From Azoarcus sp. PA01 (GTDB taxonomy: Bacteria > Pseudomonadota > Gammaproteobacteria > Burkholderiales > Rhodocyclaceae): 64,000 nt of DNA. The DNA is taken from positions 1,426,001 through 1,490,000 of the forward strand of contig LARU01000002.1 in the NCBI GenBank assembly GCA_001274695.2. Reading direction: 5' to 3'. Under the pieces are notes generated by a model, which worked only from the letters and a program-made list of their open reading frames with translations, was not told the DNA's origin and ran no database searches. Of this stretch, positions 51,335 to 59,766 are shown piece after piece; the stretch's first letter is position 1, and every line of letters begins with the position of its first letter. Made by a program: the position numbers and the translations under genes.

Positions 51335-53563
51335 TCAGCCGGTGCCGTTCGCCCCCGGCAGATCGGCCGGGCGGCCTTGATCGGGCTGCCGGTAGTCACA
51401 CACGCCGTGCGGAAAGATCTGCTCGAGTCGCGCCCGGTAGGGACGCATGTCGACCGGTTCGTAGAGCCCGGCATCGAGCGCCTCGCCGACCGTCTGCAGC
51501 GCACACTTGAAATGATCGCCGCGTATCGTGTCGCCCGCGACGATGCGCGGCGTGTCATAGATCGGATAGGCGCGCATGCACGACCCGCGCGGACGCCCGT
51601 TCCATTCACCGTCCCATACCCGATCGCCGCTGAACATCGTCCTCCCCCGCGCATCGATGCAACGATCGCTCGCGGCCGCCGGGCGCAGCGCGGACCACGA
51701 CTGCTCGGGACGCGCGCGTTTGGCGGCGAGCCATCGCTCGATCGCGGCAAAGGCTGCCGGAGTCGGATCGTGCTTCCTGTCGCTGACCCAGATCGCCTGG
51801 TTTCCCGCGTCTCCCTGGGCCGCAAGCAGCCGGGCGCGCACCGAAAAGGACGCTGACGCATGATGCATGTCCAGCACCGGTTCCAGATAGTGGCGCACGT
51901 CGATGACCGGAATGTCGAGCCGCCCGAGAAAGACCTGCCCCGAGCGATACGCCGCCGCCATTGCCATGCGGTCGCCTTCGAAGCGCGGCGCCGGCGCATC
52001 GCGCGTCGTGCCGCGATTCATGTTGTGCGCGCTCCACGGCGAGAAATCGTCCAGATCGCTGGCGGCTCCGCGCAGGATCCAGAAACGCTCGCGCTTCATC
52101 TCGGCGACGGGCTTCCAGCTGCCGACACGGGCATTGAGGCGCAGGAACTGCTCGGCATCGATCTGCCCGCGCTGCAGCGCCCGCAGGCCGTACTGGACGC
52201 CCACGTTGTCCCACGGAATGCGCGCATAGCCGTGCGCATCGGTGCCGTAGAAGTCCTTCAGATCCTCGAAATGGCTCCACTGCACGCGCCGGAACACGCG
52301 CCTCGCGACCCGGTCTTCGATCAACGCAAAGCGCGGGTTCAGCACCAGCGGCGTCAGCCCGCGCCAGCCGACCACGCATTCGGTCTGACCCTCCGGGTCC
52401 GCCACCCGACGCTCGCCGGCCAGCAGCGCAAGCCGGGTCGTCGTCGCGATGGCTCTTGCCTTGCCCTCGCCCTGGTACTCGTTGCGGGCATTGAGACCTT
52501 CGACCCACTGCCGGTTTTCGGCCTCGTGCCACAGCGGATTGCGGCGGTCGGTCCTGTCGAAGTAAAACTCCAGCAGTTCGCAGTCGAACGCCCAGATGGT
52601 CTGGGTGACCATGTCGGGATACGAATACTGCGCGATCGCCGCATCGATCAGGCCGGGACGGTTCTGCGCGAGCAGATACTGCTGGATCGCCCCCCCGGAC
52701 CCGCCCACGCCGATCGTGTACTCCGGTTCGCCGTACAGCGCGACGAACTGGCGCTTTACGCGCAACGCGGTGTCTTCGGCCAGCCAGATGTTGTAATGGG
52801 TGGACGTCGTCGTACCGGTCGACGCGACGACCGCATAGCCCTGCGCCAGCTGCTCGCGCCGCCCTTCGAGGACCCTCGACGGCTTGACCCGGCCTTGCCG
52901 GTGCCCGATGCCGACGCCACCGGAAAACTGATAGATCAGGCGACCGTTCCAGTGCGCAGCACTCGGGGCAGCGAGAGTTTCGTGAGGCCCTTTCAGCGCC
53001 GCAATGACGTAGATGAAACGGTTGATCGTGCCCATTTCGACGCGCACGATGAACGGCACCTGCCTACCGTTGATGCTGACGCTGTCGACGTCGCGCACCG
53101 CCTCCGACCACCGCTCGAATTTTTCCTTGTCCCGCGGCTTGTAGTAATACCACGCCCGGGTGCGCGCGAGACAGTCCTGGCTGTAGCCGATCGGTGCCGG
53201 GTTCGCAAAGACCGTCGCGGCTTTCGAGACGACCGGTGTGCCGACTCCGGCCTGATTGTCCACCAGCGGCTGGCCCAGGCCGGAAGTTTCGGTATCGCAA
53301 ACAAACGGATACTGGCGCGGGCCGGCAAACAGGGCTTCGCTCGGCCCGACTTCACCGAGCCTTATCGGAAACGGGAACGTCTCGGCAGGGCGCTGCAACC
53401 GCGACGGGTGCGGTCCGTCGTACGGTGCGGTGGGCGCTTTCGCATCGAAGCCGGTCGGCAGGCCGACGACGATCGGGCTTTGCGCCTTCGGCGGCGCGGA
53501 GGAGCCGGCGGGCAGCGTGGCCATCAGCAGCAAGCTCAACCAGACCCATTTTTTCGCCGGCAT
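51335..53563 (-). CDS. Secreted DUF6351-family protein, alpha/beta-hydrolase-like
   Basis: A 742-residue protein with a signal peptide (to the AGSSA region) and otherwise extracellular-type sequence. GGSGGAIQQYLLAQNRPGLIDAAI resembles a nucleophile elbow; FSGGVGIGHRQG, QTIWAFDCELL, DNVGVQYGLRAL and RGRTMFSG are other recognisable stretches, which I place in DUF6351. The best guess is a periplasmic or secreted hydrolase/esterase of unknown substrate. Its position after the phenol operon, on the other strand, does not by itself prove a role in phenol metabolism. Confidence 0.7.
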   Translation of the reverse strand: MPAKKWVWLSLLLMATLPAGSSAPPKAQSPIVVGLPTGFDAKAPTAPYDGPHPSRLQRPAETFPFPIRLGEVGPSEALFAGPRQYPFVCDTETSGLGQPLVDNQAGVGTPVVSKAATVFANPAPIGYSQDCLARTRAWYYYKPRDKEKFERWSEAVRDVDSVSINGRQVPFIVRVEMGTINRFIYVIAALKGPHETLAAPSAAHWNGRLIYQFSGGVGIGHRQGRVKPSRVLEGRREQLAQGYAVVASTGTTTSTHYNIWLAEDTALRVKRQFVALYGEPEYTIGVGGSGGAIQQYLLAQNRPGLIDAAIAQYSYPDMVTQTIWAFDCELLEFYFDRTDRRNPLWHEAENRQWVEGLNARNEYQGEGKARAIATTTRLALLAGERRVADPEGQTECVVGWRGLTPLVLNPRFALIEDRVARRVFRRVQWSHFEDLKDFYGTDAHGYARIPWDNVGVQYGLRALQRGQIDAEQFLRLNARVGSWKPVAEMKRERFWILRGAASDLDDFSPWSAHNMNRGTTRDAPAPRFEGDRMAMAAAYRSGQVFLGRLDIPVIDVRHYLEPVLDMHHASASFSVRARLLAAQGDAGNQAIWVSDRKHDPTPAAFAAIERWLAAKRARPEQSWSALRPAAASDRCIDARGRTMFSGDRVWDGEWNGRPRGSCMRAYPIYDTPRIVAGDTIRGDHFKCALQTVGEALDAGLYEPVDMRPYRARLEQIFPHGVCDYRQPDQGRPADLPGANGTG

Positions 53564-53588
53564 ATTCCCCCCTATCCGAGTGAATCGA

Positions 53589-53744
53589 TCAGGACCGGCC
53601 CCCGTTCTTTACGTATTCGCGGGTCACTTGCGCGGTATCGTCGTCTGTCTCCGGATCCGGGTCCTTGCTCGGGTCGGGCACCGGGTCGGGCTCCGGTGCC
53701 GGGTCGGGCTGCGGACCCGGCACCGGGGGTGTAGGCGTATGCAT
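53589..53744 (-). CDS. 51-residue proline/aspartate-rich small protein
   Basis: A short reading frame starting at ATG 53744 with a strong Shine-Dalgarno (ACGGAGGGA) upstream. The product starts MHTPTPPVPG and is an almost pure repeat of Pro-Asp/Glu/Thr (PDPAPEPDPVPDPSKD), then TREYVKNGGRS. No signal peptide. I do not recognise it; it may be a linker-type or cell-surface peptide. It lies just upstream of, and on the same strand as, the DUF6351 gene. Confidence 0.45.
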   Translation of the reverse strand: MHTPTPPVPGPQPDPAPEPDPVPDPSKDPDPETDDDTAQVTREYVKNGGRS

Positions 53745-54190
53745 GATCCCTCCGTCAGCAAGTCGACAATCGCTCGCCGTCGCGCGCGGCGTCGGCTTCG
53801 ACCTGCCGCCGTCACGCCTTCCAATATTAGGACACGCCGGTCGCAGCCGCTTTTCCACGTGTAAAGCCGGGCTGCGGGCGCGATCGCTCGCCCGTTGGAG
53901 AACGCGTCGACAGATCCAAAAATTCGATATCTCCAATCCGGTCGATCGAATTTACAAACCCTACCCTGCGCTTTAACTTACTCCTGACCCCCGGCAGATC
54001 GGGGACTTGTAAAGCGCGGGACGAGTACGACGGAAACCTCCGCCGTACGAACCTGAAGACTGCGCGACGCTCGAGGGGTGGGGGTTATGGAGGCAGCGAA
54101 ACCGGTCGCAGCAGGCGCAGCGTGGAACAGAGGACCACGTCTGACTCGCACCGTACCGCCCGTGGGAGCCGAGCCGGTGAGAGCCAAATC
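53745..54190. other. Intergenic region ahead of the methyl-transfer operon
   Basis: About 450 bases, slightly less GC-rich than its surroundings between 53910 and 53980. It holds an inverted repeat at 53921-53952, a small leader-type frame at 54087-54194 and presumably the operon promoter. I looked for a cobalamin or tetrahydrofolate riboswitch and saw neither. Confidence 0.5.
53921..53952. promoter_or_regulatory. Inverted repeat, possible operator
   Basis: AATTCGAT ... ATCGAATT, a perfect eight-base inverted repeat with a 16-base gap in an AT-richer stretch upstream of the methyl-transfer operon. No regulator can be matched to it. Confidence 0.35.
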
Positions 54191-54194
54191 ATGA
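54087..54194 (+). CDS. Possible 35-residue leader peptide before the MetV-MetF gene
   Basis: ATG 54087 has a G-rich Shine-Dalgarno-like stretch (GAGGGGTGGGGG) and the frame runs 35 codons to a TGA that overlaps the ATG of the MetV-MetF gene (ATGA), an arrangement typical of translational coupling. The product is Ala/Pro/Arg-rich and matches nothing I know. The frame may be chance, or the following gene may start further upstream in its own frame (GTG 54122). Confidence 0.25.
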   Translation: MEAAKPVAAGAAWNRGPRLTRTVPPVGAEPVRAKS

Positions 54195-55600
54195 TGCTCA
54201 TGCGCCGCTGGTCGGTGCGCCGCGCCTCGTCGCTGGCGCGTGTCTACCGCGCGGTGCTGGCCGTCATGCCGGTCGCGCGGGCAGGCCTGCGCTTCGTGGG
54301 CCGACGGCCCGCGGAACGGCTGCTCGGGCCGGTTGAACGCGCCGCCAAGGCTTTCCTCTTCGATTGCCGCATGTGCGGCCAGTGCGTCCTGTCATCGACC
54401 GGCATGGCCTGCCCGATGAACTGCAGCAAACAGATGCGAAACGGCCCGTGCGGCGGAGTGCGTCCGGACGGCGGCTGCGAAGTGGTGCCGGGAATGCGCT
54501 GCGTGTGGCTCGAGGCGATCGACGGGGCGAGGCGTATCGCCTGCGGGCAACGCCCCGCCGCGACACGGCTGGCACCCCTTGATCACCGCCATCGTGGCAA
54601 GTCCACATGGATACAGGTGATCGCGGTCGACATGCCGGACGCGCCCGTGCCAGCTGCGCCCGAAGCGCGGCCTGTACCGCAGCAAGGCTCGTTCGAGCGC
54701 GCCTGCGCCTCCGGCCGCTTCGTCGTCACGGTCGAAGTCGGCCCGCCCGACTCCGCCGACCCCGCCGCGCTGCTGCAGCGCGCGGCCCGTTTCCGGGGAC
54801 TCGTCGACGCGATCAACATTACCGACGGCGCGGGCGGTAACTGCCACATGTCGAGCGTCGCTGCATCCGCGTTGCTGGTTGCTGACGGCATGACGCCGAT
54901 CTACCAGGTGACGTGCCGGGACCGCAATCGCATCGCGATTCAAGGCGATATCCTCGGCGCTGCGGCACTCGGGGTACGCAACATCCTGTGTCTCACTGGC
55001 GACGACGTCAGTCAGGGTGACCAGCCCGAAGCGAAGCCGGTGTTCGACCTCGACGCAGTGTCCCTGCTGGGCACCGCGTGCGGCATGCGCGACGGCGGCA
55101 CATTCGCGTCCGGCCGCCGGCTCGACACGCCGCCGGATCTCTTCGTCGGCGCGACCGCGAACCCGTTCGTGCCGCCGCACCGCGAGCGCATCATCAACCT
55201 CGAGAAGAAGATCGACGCAGGCGCGCAGTTCATCCAGACGCAGTTCTGCTTCGACCTCGACCTGCTCGAAGACTTCATGCGCGAAGTACGCGCCCGCGAG
55301 CTGCATCGGCGCGCCCGCATCATCGTCGGCGTCGGCACGCTCGGGTCGGCCCGCGCGCTGCAGTGGATGGCCGCGCACGTGCCCGGCGTGTACGTCCCGG
55401 AAGCGACGCTGCGGCGCATCGCCGCGGCCCGCGACCAGAAGGAGGAAGGCCGACGCGTGTGCCTCGAAACCATCCGCGCGCTGACGCAGATCGACGGCGT
55501 CGCGGGCGTGCACCTGATGGGCCACAAGAACGAGGACGTGCTGGCGGACATCATCGTCGCTTCGGGCCTGCGCCGCCGGCCCGCTCTGCAAGTCCATTGA
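54191..55600 (+). CDS. MetV-MetF fusion: methylenetetrahydrofolate reductase with N-terminal Cys-rich domain
   Basis: A 469-residue fusion. N-terminal ~120 residues: basic helical stretch, then a cysteine cluster (CRMCGQC at residues ~59-65, followed by CPMNC and NGPCGG) of the MetV type, the electron-transfer partner of MetF in acetogens. C-terminal: a MetF TIM barrel (VTVEVGPPDSADP, ITDGAGGNCHMSS, YQVTCRDRNRIAIQGDILGAAALGVRNILCLTGDD, FIQTQFCFD). It should interconvert methyl-THF and methylene-THF; here, with methyl-transfer genes downstream, oxidation of methyl-THF is the likely direction. First structural gene of the operon. Confidence 0.88.
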   Translation: MMLMRRWSVRRASSLARVYRAVLAVMPVARAGLRFVGRRPAERLLGPVERAAKAFLFDCRMCGQCVLSSTGMACPMNCSKQMRNGPCGGVRPDGGCEVVPGMRCVWLEAIDGARRIACGQRPAATRLAPLDHRHRGKSTWIQVIAVDMPDAPVPAAPEARPVPQQGSFERACASGRFVVTVEVGPPDSADPAALLQRAARFRGLVDAINITDGAGGNCHMSSVAASALLVADGMTPIYQVTCRDRNRIAIQGDILGAAALGVRNILCLTGDDVSQGDQPEAKPVFDLDAVSLLGTACGMRDGGTFASGRRLDTPPDLFVGATANPFVPPHRERIINLEKKIDAGAQFIQTQFCFDLDLLEDFMREVRARELHRRARIIVGVGTLGSARALQWMAAHVPGVYVPEATLRRIAAARDQKEEGRRVCLETIRALTQIDGVAGVHLMGHKNEDVLADIIVASGLRRRPALQVH

Positions 55601-55630
55601 AATCCCGTGTCGATTGAGGAGGAAACCCGG

Positions 55631-56290
55631 ATGAACGCGATGACCGATCAGGAAACGCTGCTCGTGGAGTGGCTCGCCGACATGAACGAGGACGACGCGC
55701 TCGAGCTCGCGAAGAAGATGCTGTTCGACGAGAAGGCGGACCCGCTGCGCGTGCTCGAGCTTTGCCGCATGGCGATGGACGAGGTCGGCAGGCGCTTTGA
55801 GCAGGGCGAGTACTTCCTGCCCGAGCTGGTACTCGCCGGCGAGATGCTCGAGACCATCGGCGCGCTGGCCAAGCCGTTGATCAGCGAGGACGGCGAAGGT
55901 GCGCAGAAGCTCGGCCGCGTGCTGCTCGGCACGGTGCACGGCGACCTGCACGACATCGGCAAGAACATCGTCGGCTTCATGCTCGACATCAACGGCTTCG
56001 AAGTGAAGGACATCGGCATCGATGTGCCGGTCGCCGAGTTCCTCGCCGCGATCCGGGAGTTCGATCCGCAGGTCGTCGCGCTGAGCGGCTTTCTGACGCT
56101 CGCGTTCGACTCGATGAAGGAGACGATCGAGGCGATCGAGCGGGCGGGCCTGCGCGAAGGCCGCAAGATCATGATCGGCGGCGGGCAGATCGACAACACG
56201 GTGTGCGCGTACACCCGGGCCGACGCGTTCGGCGTCAACGCCGTCGATGCGGTGACGCTGAGCAAGAGCTGGATCGCGGTCGCCGCGTGA
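55631..56290 (+). CDS. Corrinoid protein of a methyltransferase system (MtbC/MttC-like)
   Basis: A 219-residue B12-binding protein: N-terminal helical cap (LELAKKMLFDEKADPLRVLELCRMAMDEVG), then the cobalamin domain with [19 protein letters not shown] (the DxHxxG lower-ligand His), VALSGFLTLAF and IMIGGGQIDN. It shuttles a methyl group on the cobalt between a substrate-specific methyltransferase and a methyl-accepting one. ATG at 55631 has GAGGAGGAA upstream. It follows the MetV-MetF gene by 30 bases. Confidence 0.93.
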   Translation: MNAMTDQETLLVEWLADMNEDDALELAKKMLFDEKADPLRVLELCRMAMDEVGRRFEQGEYFLPELVLAGEMLETIGALAKPLISEDGEGAQKLGRVLLGTVHGDLHDIGKNIVGFMLDINGFEVKDIGIDVPVAEFLAAIREFDPQVVALSGFLTLAFDSMKETIEAIERAGLREGRKIMIGGGQIDNTVCAYTRADAFGVNAVDAVTLSKSWIAVAA

Positions 56291-56318
56291 TCACGCTTGG
56301 TAGCGAGAGGAATTCCAG

Positions 56319-56987
56319 ATGCCCTGCACGCGCAACCTCGACGTGCTGAAAGCCGCAGACGGCCTGGCCGAAGGATCGGTGAGCCGCAGCCGGCTGCGAC
56401 GCGAAGTCCTCGGCCTCGCGCGCGACGAACGGCTCGTAGAGGCCGCCTACAGCTACCACATCGTTGCGCTCGACGCGCCGCCGGGGGAGTGGCTGCACGC
56501 GGGCGGTGAGGCTTTCCACGCGCCGTGGCTGCTGCCCGAATCGGGACGGCTGACCGCACTGGCCTGCGCGAGCTGCACCATCGGCGCGGGCATCGAGAGG
56601 CGCGTCGCGAGCCTCATCGCCGCGCGCCAGGCGTCGCGTGCGTTGGCGCTCGACGAGCTCGGCAACGAACTGCTGTTCGAAGTCGCCCGCATCGCCCAGG
56701 ACCGCATGCTCGCCGACGCGAGGCGCCGGGCGCTCACGATGGCCGGCGAATTGCGCCCCGGCGACCCGGGCCTCGCGCTCGACGCCCAGGCCGCCGTGCT
56801 GCGGCTCGCGGATGCCGCCGCGATCGGCATCGAGCTCAACGCCGGCCTGCTGATGCGCCCGCACAAGTCGACGTCGATGGTGCTCGGCGTCGGCATCGAC
56901 CTGCCGCCGGTATCGTGGTCGCGCTGCCAGCACTGCCGCTCCCGCGCGCGCTGCCGGCACGGCGCGGCGGCGGCTGCGGCCGCCTGA
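56319..56987 (+). CDS. MetH-activation-domain-like protein of corrinoid methyltransferase systems
   Basis: A 222-residue protein that I place among the free-standing proteins related to the reactivation domain of MetH (TM0269 type). The stretches LACASCTIGAGIERRVASL, ALDELGNELLFEVARIAQDRML, GELRPGDPGLALDAQ and LMRPHKSTSMVLGVGIDL recall that family. The C-terminus has an added CQHCRSRARCRH cysteine/histidine cluster and a poly-Ala tail. It probably binds the corrinoid protein and helps reductive reactivation, but a structural role is possible. Confidence 0.65.
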   Translation: MPCTRNLDVLKAADGLAEGSVSRSRLRREVLGLARDERLVEAAYSYHIVALDAPPGEWLHAGGEAFHAPWLLPESGRLTALACASCTIGAGIERRVASLIAARQASRALALDELGNELLFEVARIAQDRMLADARRRALTMAGELRPGDPGLALDAQAAVLRLADAAAIGIELNAGLLMRPHKSTSMVLGVGIDLPPVSWSRCQHCRSRARCRHGAAAAAAA

Positions 56988-57014
56988 TCCGGACGAAAAC
57001 GCTGCGGAGCCTCC

Positions 57015-58853
57015 ATGACCAGTCGTGACAAACCGTTCGCGCGGGCACTGACGCTGAACTTCCCGCAGCTCGGCCGCGCCATTGCCGCGAGCGGCGACGA
57101 GACGGTCCTCCAGAGCGCCCGGCGCCACGGCGTTCGCATCGTCGGCGCGTGCGGCGGCCGTGGCACGTGCGGCGCGTGCATGGTGCACATCCGTGACGGC
57201 GAGATCGAAGCCGACCATGCCGATCCCGCCGCCCCGTCGCCCGCCGCGCCGGCAAACCGGAAGAAATGGGTCCGCGCCTGCCGGGTTCGCGCTCGCAGCG
57301 ACTGCACGGTCGAAGTCGCGCCGCGCTCGCTCGCACCGGTCGCGCGCGCGGACGTCGCGGGCGACGGCGATGCCGACCGCCTGCGCCTCGACGCGGCGGT
57401 CGCGAGCCGCGAGGTGCACCTCGCCGAAGCGACGCTCACCGACAACGTCGCTGACATCGACCGCGTGATCCGCGCGCTCGCCGTGCCCATCGACGCGCCC
57501 GGCACGCCGTCGATCGGCACGGTCGACCTGGTCGCCGCGCGGCAGCTGCCGCAGACGCTTCGCGACGCCGCCTGGTCGCTGCGCCTGTGCCTGAGAGGCT
57601 CCGAGCTGATCGACGTCGCCCCGCCGGGCAGCCGCGTGCTCGGGCTCGCTGTGGACCTCGGCACGACCAATGCGGCCGGCTTCCTCGTCGATCTGCAAAG
57701 CGGCGCGCAGCTCGCCAGCTTCGGGCTCGAAAACCCGCAGGTCGCGTGGGGCGCAGACCTGGTCAGCCGTATCGATTACGCCGTCAGTGGGCCAGCGGGG
57801 GCGGCTGACGAACTGCGCATCGCGGCGGTGGCCGCGATCAACGCGCTCGCTCACGACTTGTGCGCCGCCAGCGGTGCGAAAGCGACTGAAATCGTCGACG
57901 TCGTCGTCTGCGGCAACACCGCGATGCATCACCTGCTGCTCGGGCTGCCCGTGCGGCAACTCGGCCGCGCGCCGTTCGTCGCGGCGGTGCGCGACGCGAT
58001 GGACGTCAAGGCGCGCGAGTTCGGCCTCGGCGTGAGCCCCGGCGCGTATGTCCACGTCACGCCGAACGTCGGCGGCTTCGTCGGCGGCGATCATGTCGCC
58101 GCGCTGCTCGCGACCGAAAGCCACTGGCGCGACGCCGCGACGAGTCTCGTGATGGACATCGGCACGAACACCGAGATCTCGCTGATCCACGACGGCGTCT
58201 TCCTGTCCGCGTCGAGCCCGTCGGGGCCGGCGCTCGAAGGCGGCCACATCTCGTGCGGCATGCGCGCCGCCGCGGGCGCGATCGAGCAGGTCGGGCTCGA
58301 CGACGGCCATGTCACGGTGCGCACGATCGGCGGCAAGACACCGGTCGGGCTGTGCGGCTCGGGCGTGCTCGACGCGCTGGCGACGCTGTATCGAGCCGGC
58401 ATCGTCGATCGCCGCGGGCGCATCCAGGCGCCGCACCGCGACGTCGGCGCACAGGACGGCGAGCGCTTCGCGGTGCTCGCCCCCGGCGTCCATTTCACCC
58501 AGGCCGACGTGCGCGCGGTGCAGCTCGCGAAAGCGGCGATCCGCACCGCCGTCGACCTGCTGCTCGCCGACGCCGGGGTTGAGGCGCCGGCGATCGGGCG
58601 CTTCATCATCGCCGGCGCTTTCGGCGCGTACATCGACATCGACAGCGCGGTTGCAATCGGCATGTTCCCGGACCTGCCGCGCGAACGTTTCGTGCAGGTC
58701 GGCAACGCGGCCGGCGCCGGCGTGCGGCAGATGCTCGCCAGCACGGCGGCACGCAGCCGCGCACGGCAGCTCGCCGCCGGCTGCCGCTATGTCGAGATGA
58801 GCACGCGCGCGCAGTTCCAGCGGGCGTTCATCCACAACCTCGGATTCCACTGA
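57015..58853 (+). CDS. Reductive activator of corrinoid protein, ferredoxin-ASKHA (RamA/RACo-like)
   Basis: A 612-residue protein: N-terminal [2Fe-2S] ferredoxin domain with CGGRGTCGAC, a linker, and an ASKHA ATPase-like domain (GLAVDLGTTNAAG, VVCGNTAMHHLLLG, VMDIGTNTEISL, SSPSGPALEGGHISCGMRAAAGAIE, GLCGSGVLDALATL). It reactivates inactive Co(II) corrinoid to Co(I) with ATP. This is the group found with O-demethylases, methylamine methyltransferases and the acetogen corrinoid Fe-S protein. ATG 57015 preceded by GGAGCC. Confidence 0.93.
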   Translation: MTSRDKPFARALTLNFPQLGRAIAASGDETVLQSARRHGVRIVGACGGRGTCGACMVHIRDGEIEADHADPAAPSPAAPANRKKWVRACRVRARSDCTVEVAPRSLAPVARADVAGDGDADRLRLDAAVASREVHLAEATLTDNVADIDRVIRALAVPIDAPGTPSIGTVDLVAARQLPQTLRDAAWSLRLCLRGSELIDVAPPGSRVLGLAVDLGTTNAAGFLVDLQSGAQLASFGLENPQVAWGADLVSRIDYAVSGPAGAADELRIAAVAAINALAHDLCAASGAKATEIVDVVVCGNTAMHHLLLGLPVRQLGRAPFVAAVRDAMDVKAREFGLGVSPGAYVHVTPNVGGFVGGDHVAALLATESHWRDAATSLVMDIGTNTEISLIHDGVFLSASSPSGPALEGGHISCGMRAAAGAIEQVGLDDGHVTVRTIGGKTPVGLCGSGVLDALATLYRAGIVDRRGRIQAPHRDVGAQDGERFAVLAPGVHFTQADVRAVQLAKAAIRTAVDLLLADAGVEAPAIGRFIIAGAFGAYIDIDSAVAIGMFPDLPRERFVQVGNAAGAGVRQMLASTAARSRARQLAAGCRYVEMSTRAQFQRAFIHNLGFH

Positions 58854-58874
58854 AGCACACACGGAGGAAAGATC

Positions 58875-59762
58875 GTGACGACAGGCAACAGCTTCGACAT
58901 CCGGATCATCGGCGAGCGCATCAACCCCGGCTTCAAGAGCACGCGGGCGCTGTTCGACAACAGCGACATTCCCGGCATCCAGGCATTGGCCATCAGGCAG
59001 GTCGAGGCCGGAGCGGTGTACCTGAACGTCAATGTCGGCTCGCAGGCGATGACCGACCGCCCGTTCCTGACCGACGTGGTTCGAGCGATCCAGGACGTCG
59101 TGGACGTGCCGCTGTCCTTCGACGTACCGAACACGGAGCTTTTCGAACTGTGCCTGGACACCTACGACCGCGACGCAGCGGGCGGCGAGCTGCCGATCGT
59201 CAATTCCATCACCGAGCACCGCTGGGACGCGATGGACCTGTACCGCGAGCATCCGTTCAAGGTCATGGTCATGGCCTCGGAGAGCGTCGTCGATGGCGTC
59301 GCGAAGAACAACAAGACCGCCGAGGACATCGCCTCGACAGCGCGGCGCGCGGCGCTGCGTCTGCGCGACGACTGTGGCATGCCGATGGACCACATCTACA
59401 TCGACCTGTCGGTCAGCGCGATCATCGCCGACACTGAAGGACTCAACCGCGCCACGCTCGACGCGGTGCGGCTGATCGGCAGCGACCCGGAGCTCGAAGG
59501 CCTGCACATGACCGGCGGGCTGTCCAACATTGGCCAGCAGTTGCCGGCCAAAGCTGCCGACGGTTCCGACCTCAAGCACAAGCTGGAGAACGCCTTCCTC
59601 ACGCTCGCCGTGCCTTTCGGCTTCGACACCGTGCTCGGCACTCCGTGGCGTGGCTACGAGCCGCTGCCCGAGGACGACTACGTACTGACGACCTACCGCC
59701 ACTTTCTCGACCAGAAAGGCAGCCAGGCGCTGCGCGCGGTGCGCAAGTTCTACAAGGCGTGA
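58875..59762 (+). CDS. MtrH/MeTr-like methyl-corrinoid:tetrahydrofolate methyltransferase
   Basis: A 295-residue pterin-binding TIM barrel of the DHPS/MeTr type: IIGERINPGFKSTRALF, GAVYLNVNVGSQ, LSFDVPNTELFE, PIVNSITEH, YIDLSVSAIIAD and GLSNIGQQLP. It resembles CmuB, MtvA and the acetogen methyltransferase and should move methyl between the corrinoid protein and THF. GTG start with GGAGGAAAG upstream. Here it likely accepts the methyl onto THF, providing the substrate for the MetV-MetF fusion. Confidence 0.9.
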   Translation: MTTGNSFDIRIIGERINPGFKSTRALFDNSDIPGIQALAIRQVEAGAVYLNVNVGSQAMTDRPFLTDVVRAIQDVVDVPLSFDVPNTELFELCLDTYDRDAAGGELPIVNSITEHRWDAMDLYREHPFKVMVMASESVVDGVAKNNKTAEDIASTARRAALRLRDDCGMPMDHIYIDLSVSAIIADTEGLNRATLDAVRLIGSDPELEGLHMTGGLSNIGQQLPAKAADGSDLKHKLENAFLTLAVPFGFDTVLGTPWRGYEPLPEDDYVLTTYRHFLDQKGSQALRAVRKFYKA

Positions 59763-59766
59763 CGCG

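Noticed and set aside
53745-54190. A cobalamin riboswitch before the corrinoid operon
   Set aside because: The B12-box sequence and the characteristic helices could not be found in the leader; a covariance search would settle it.
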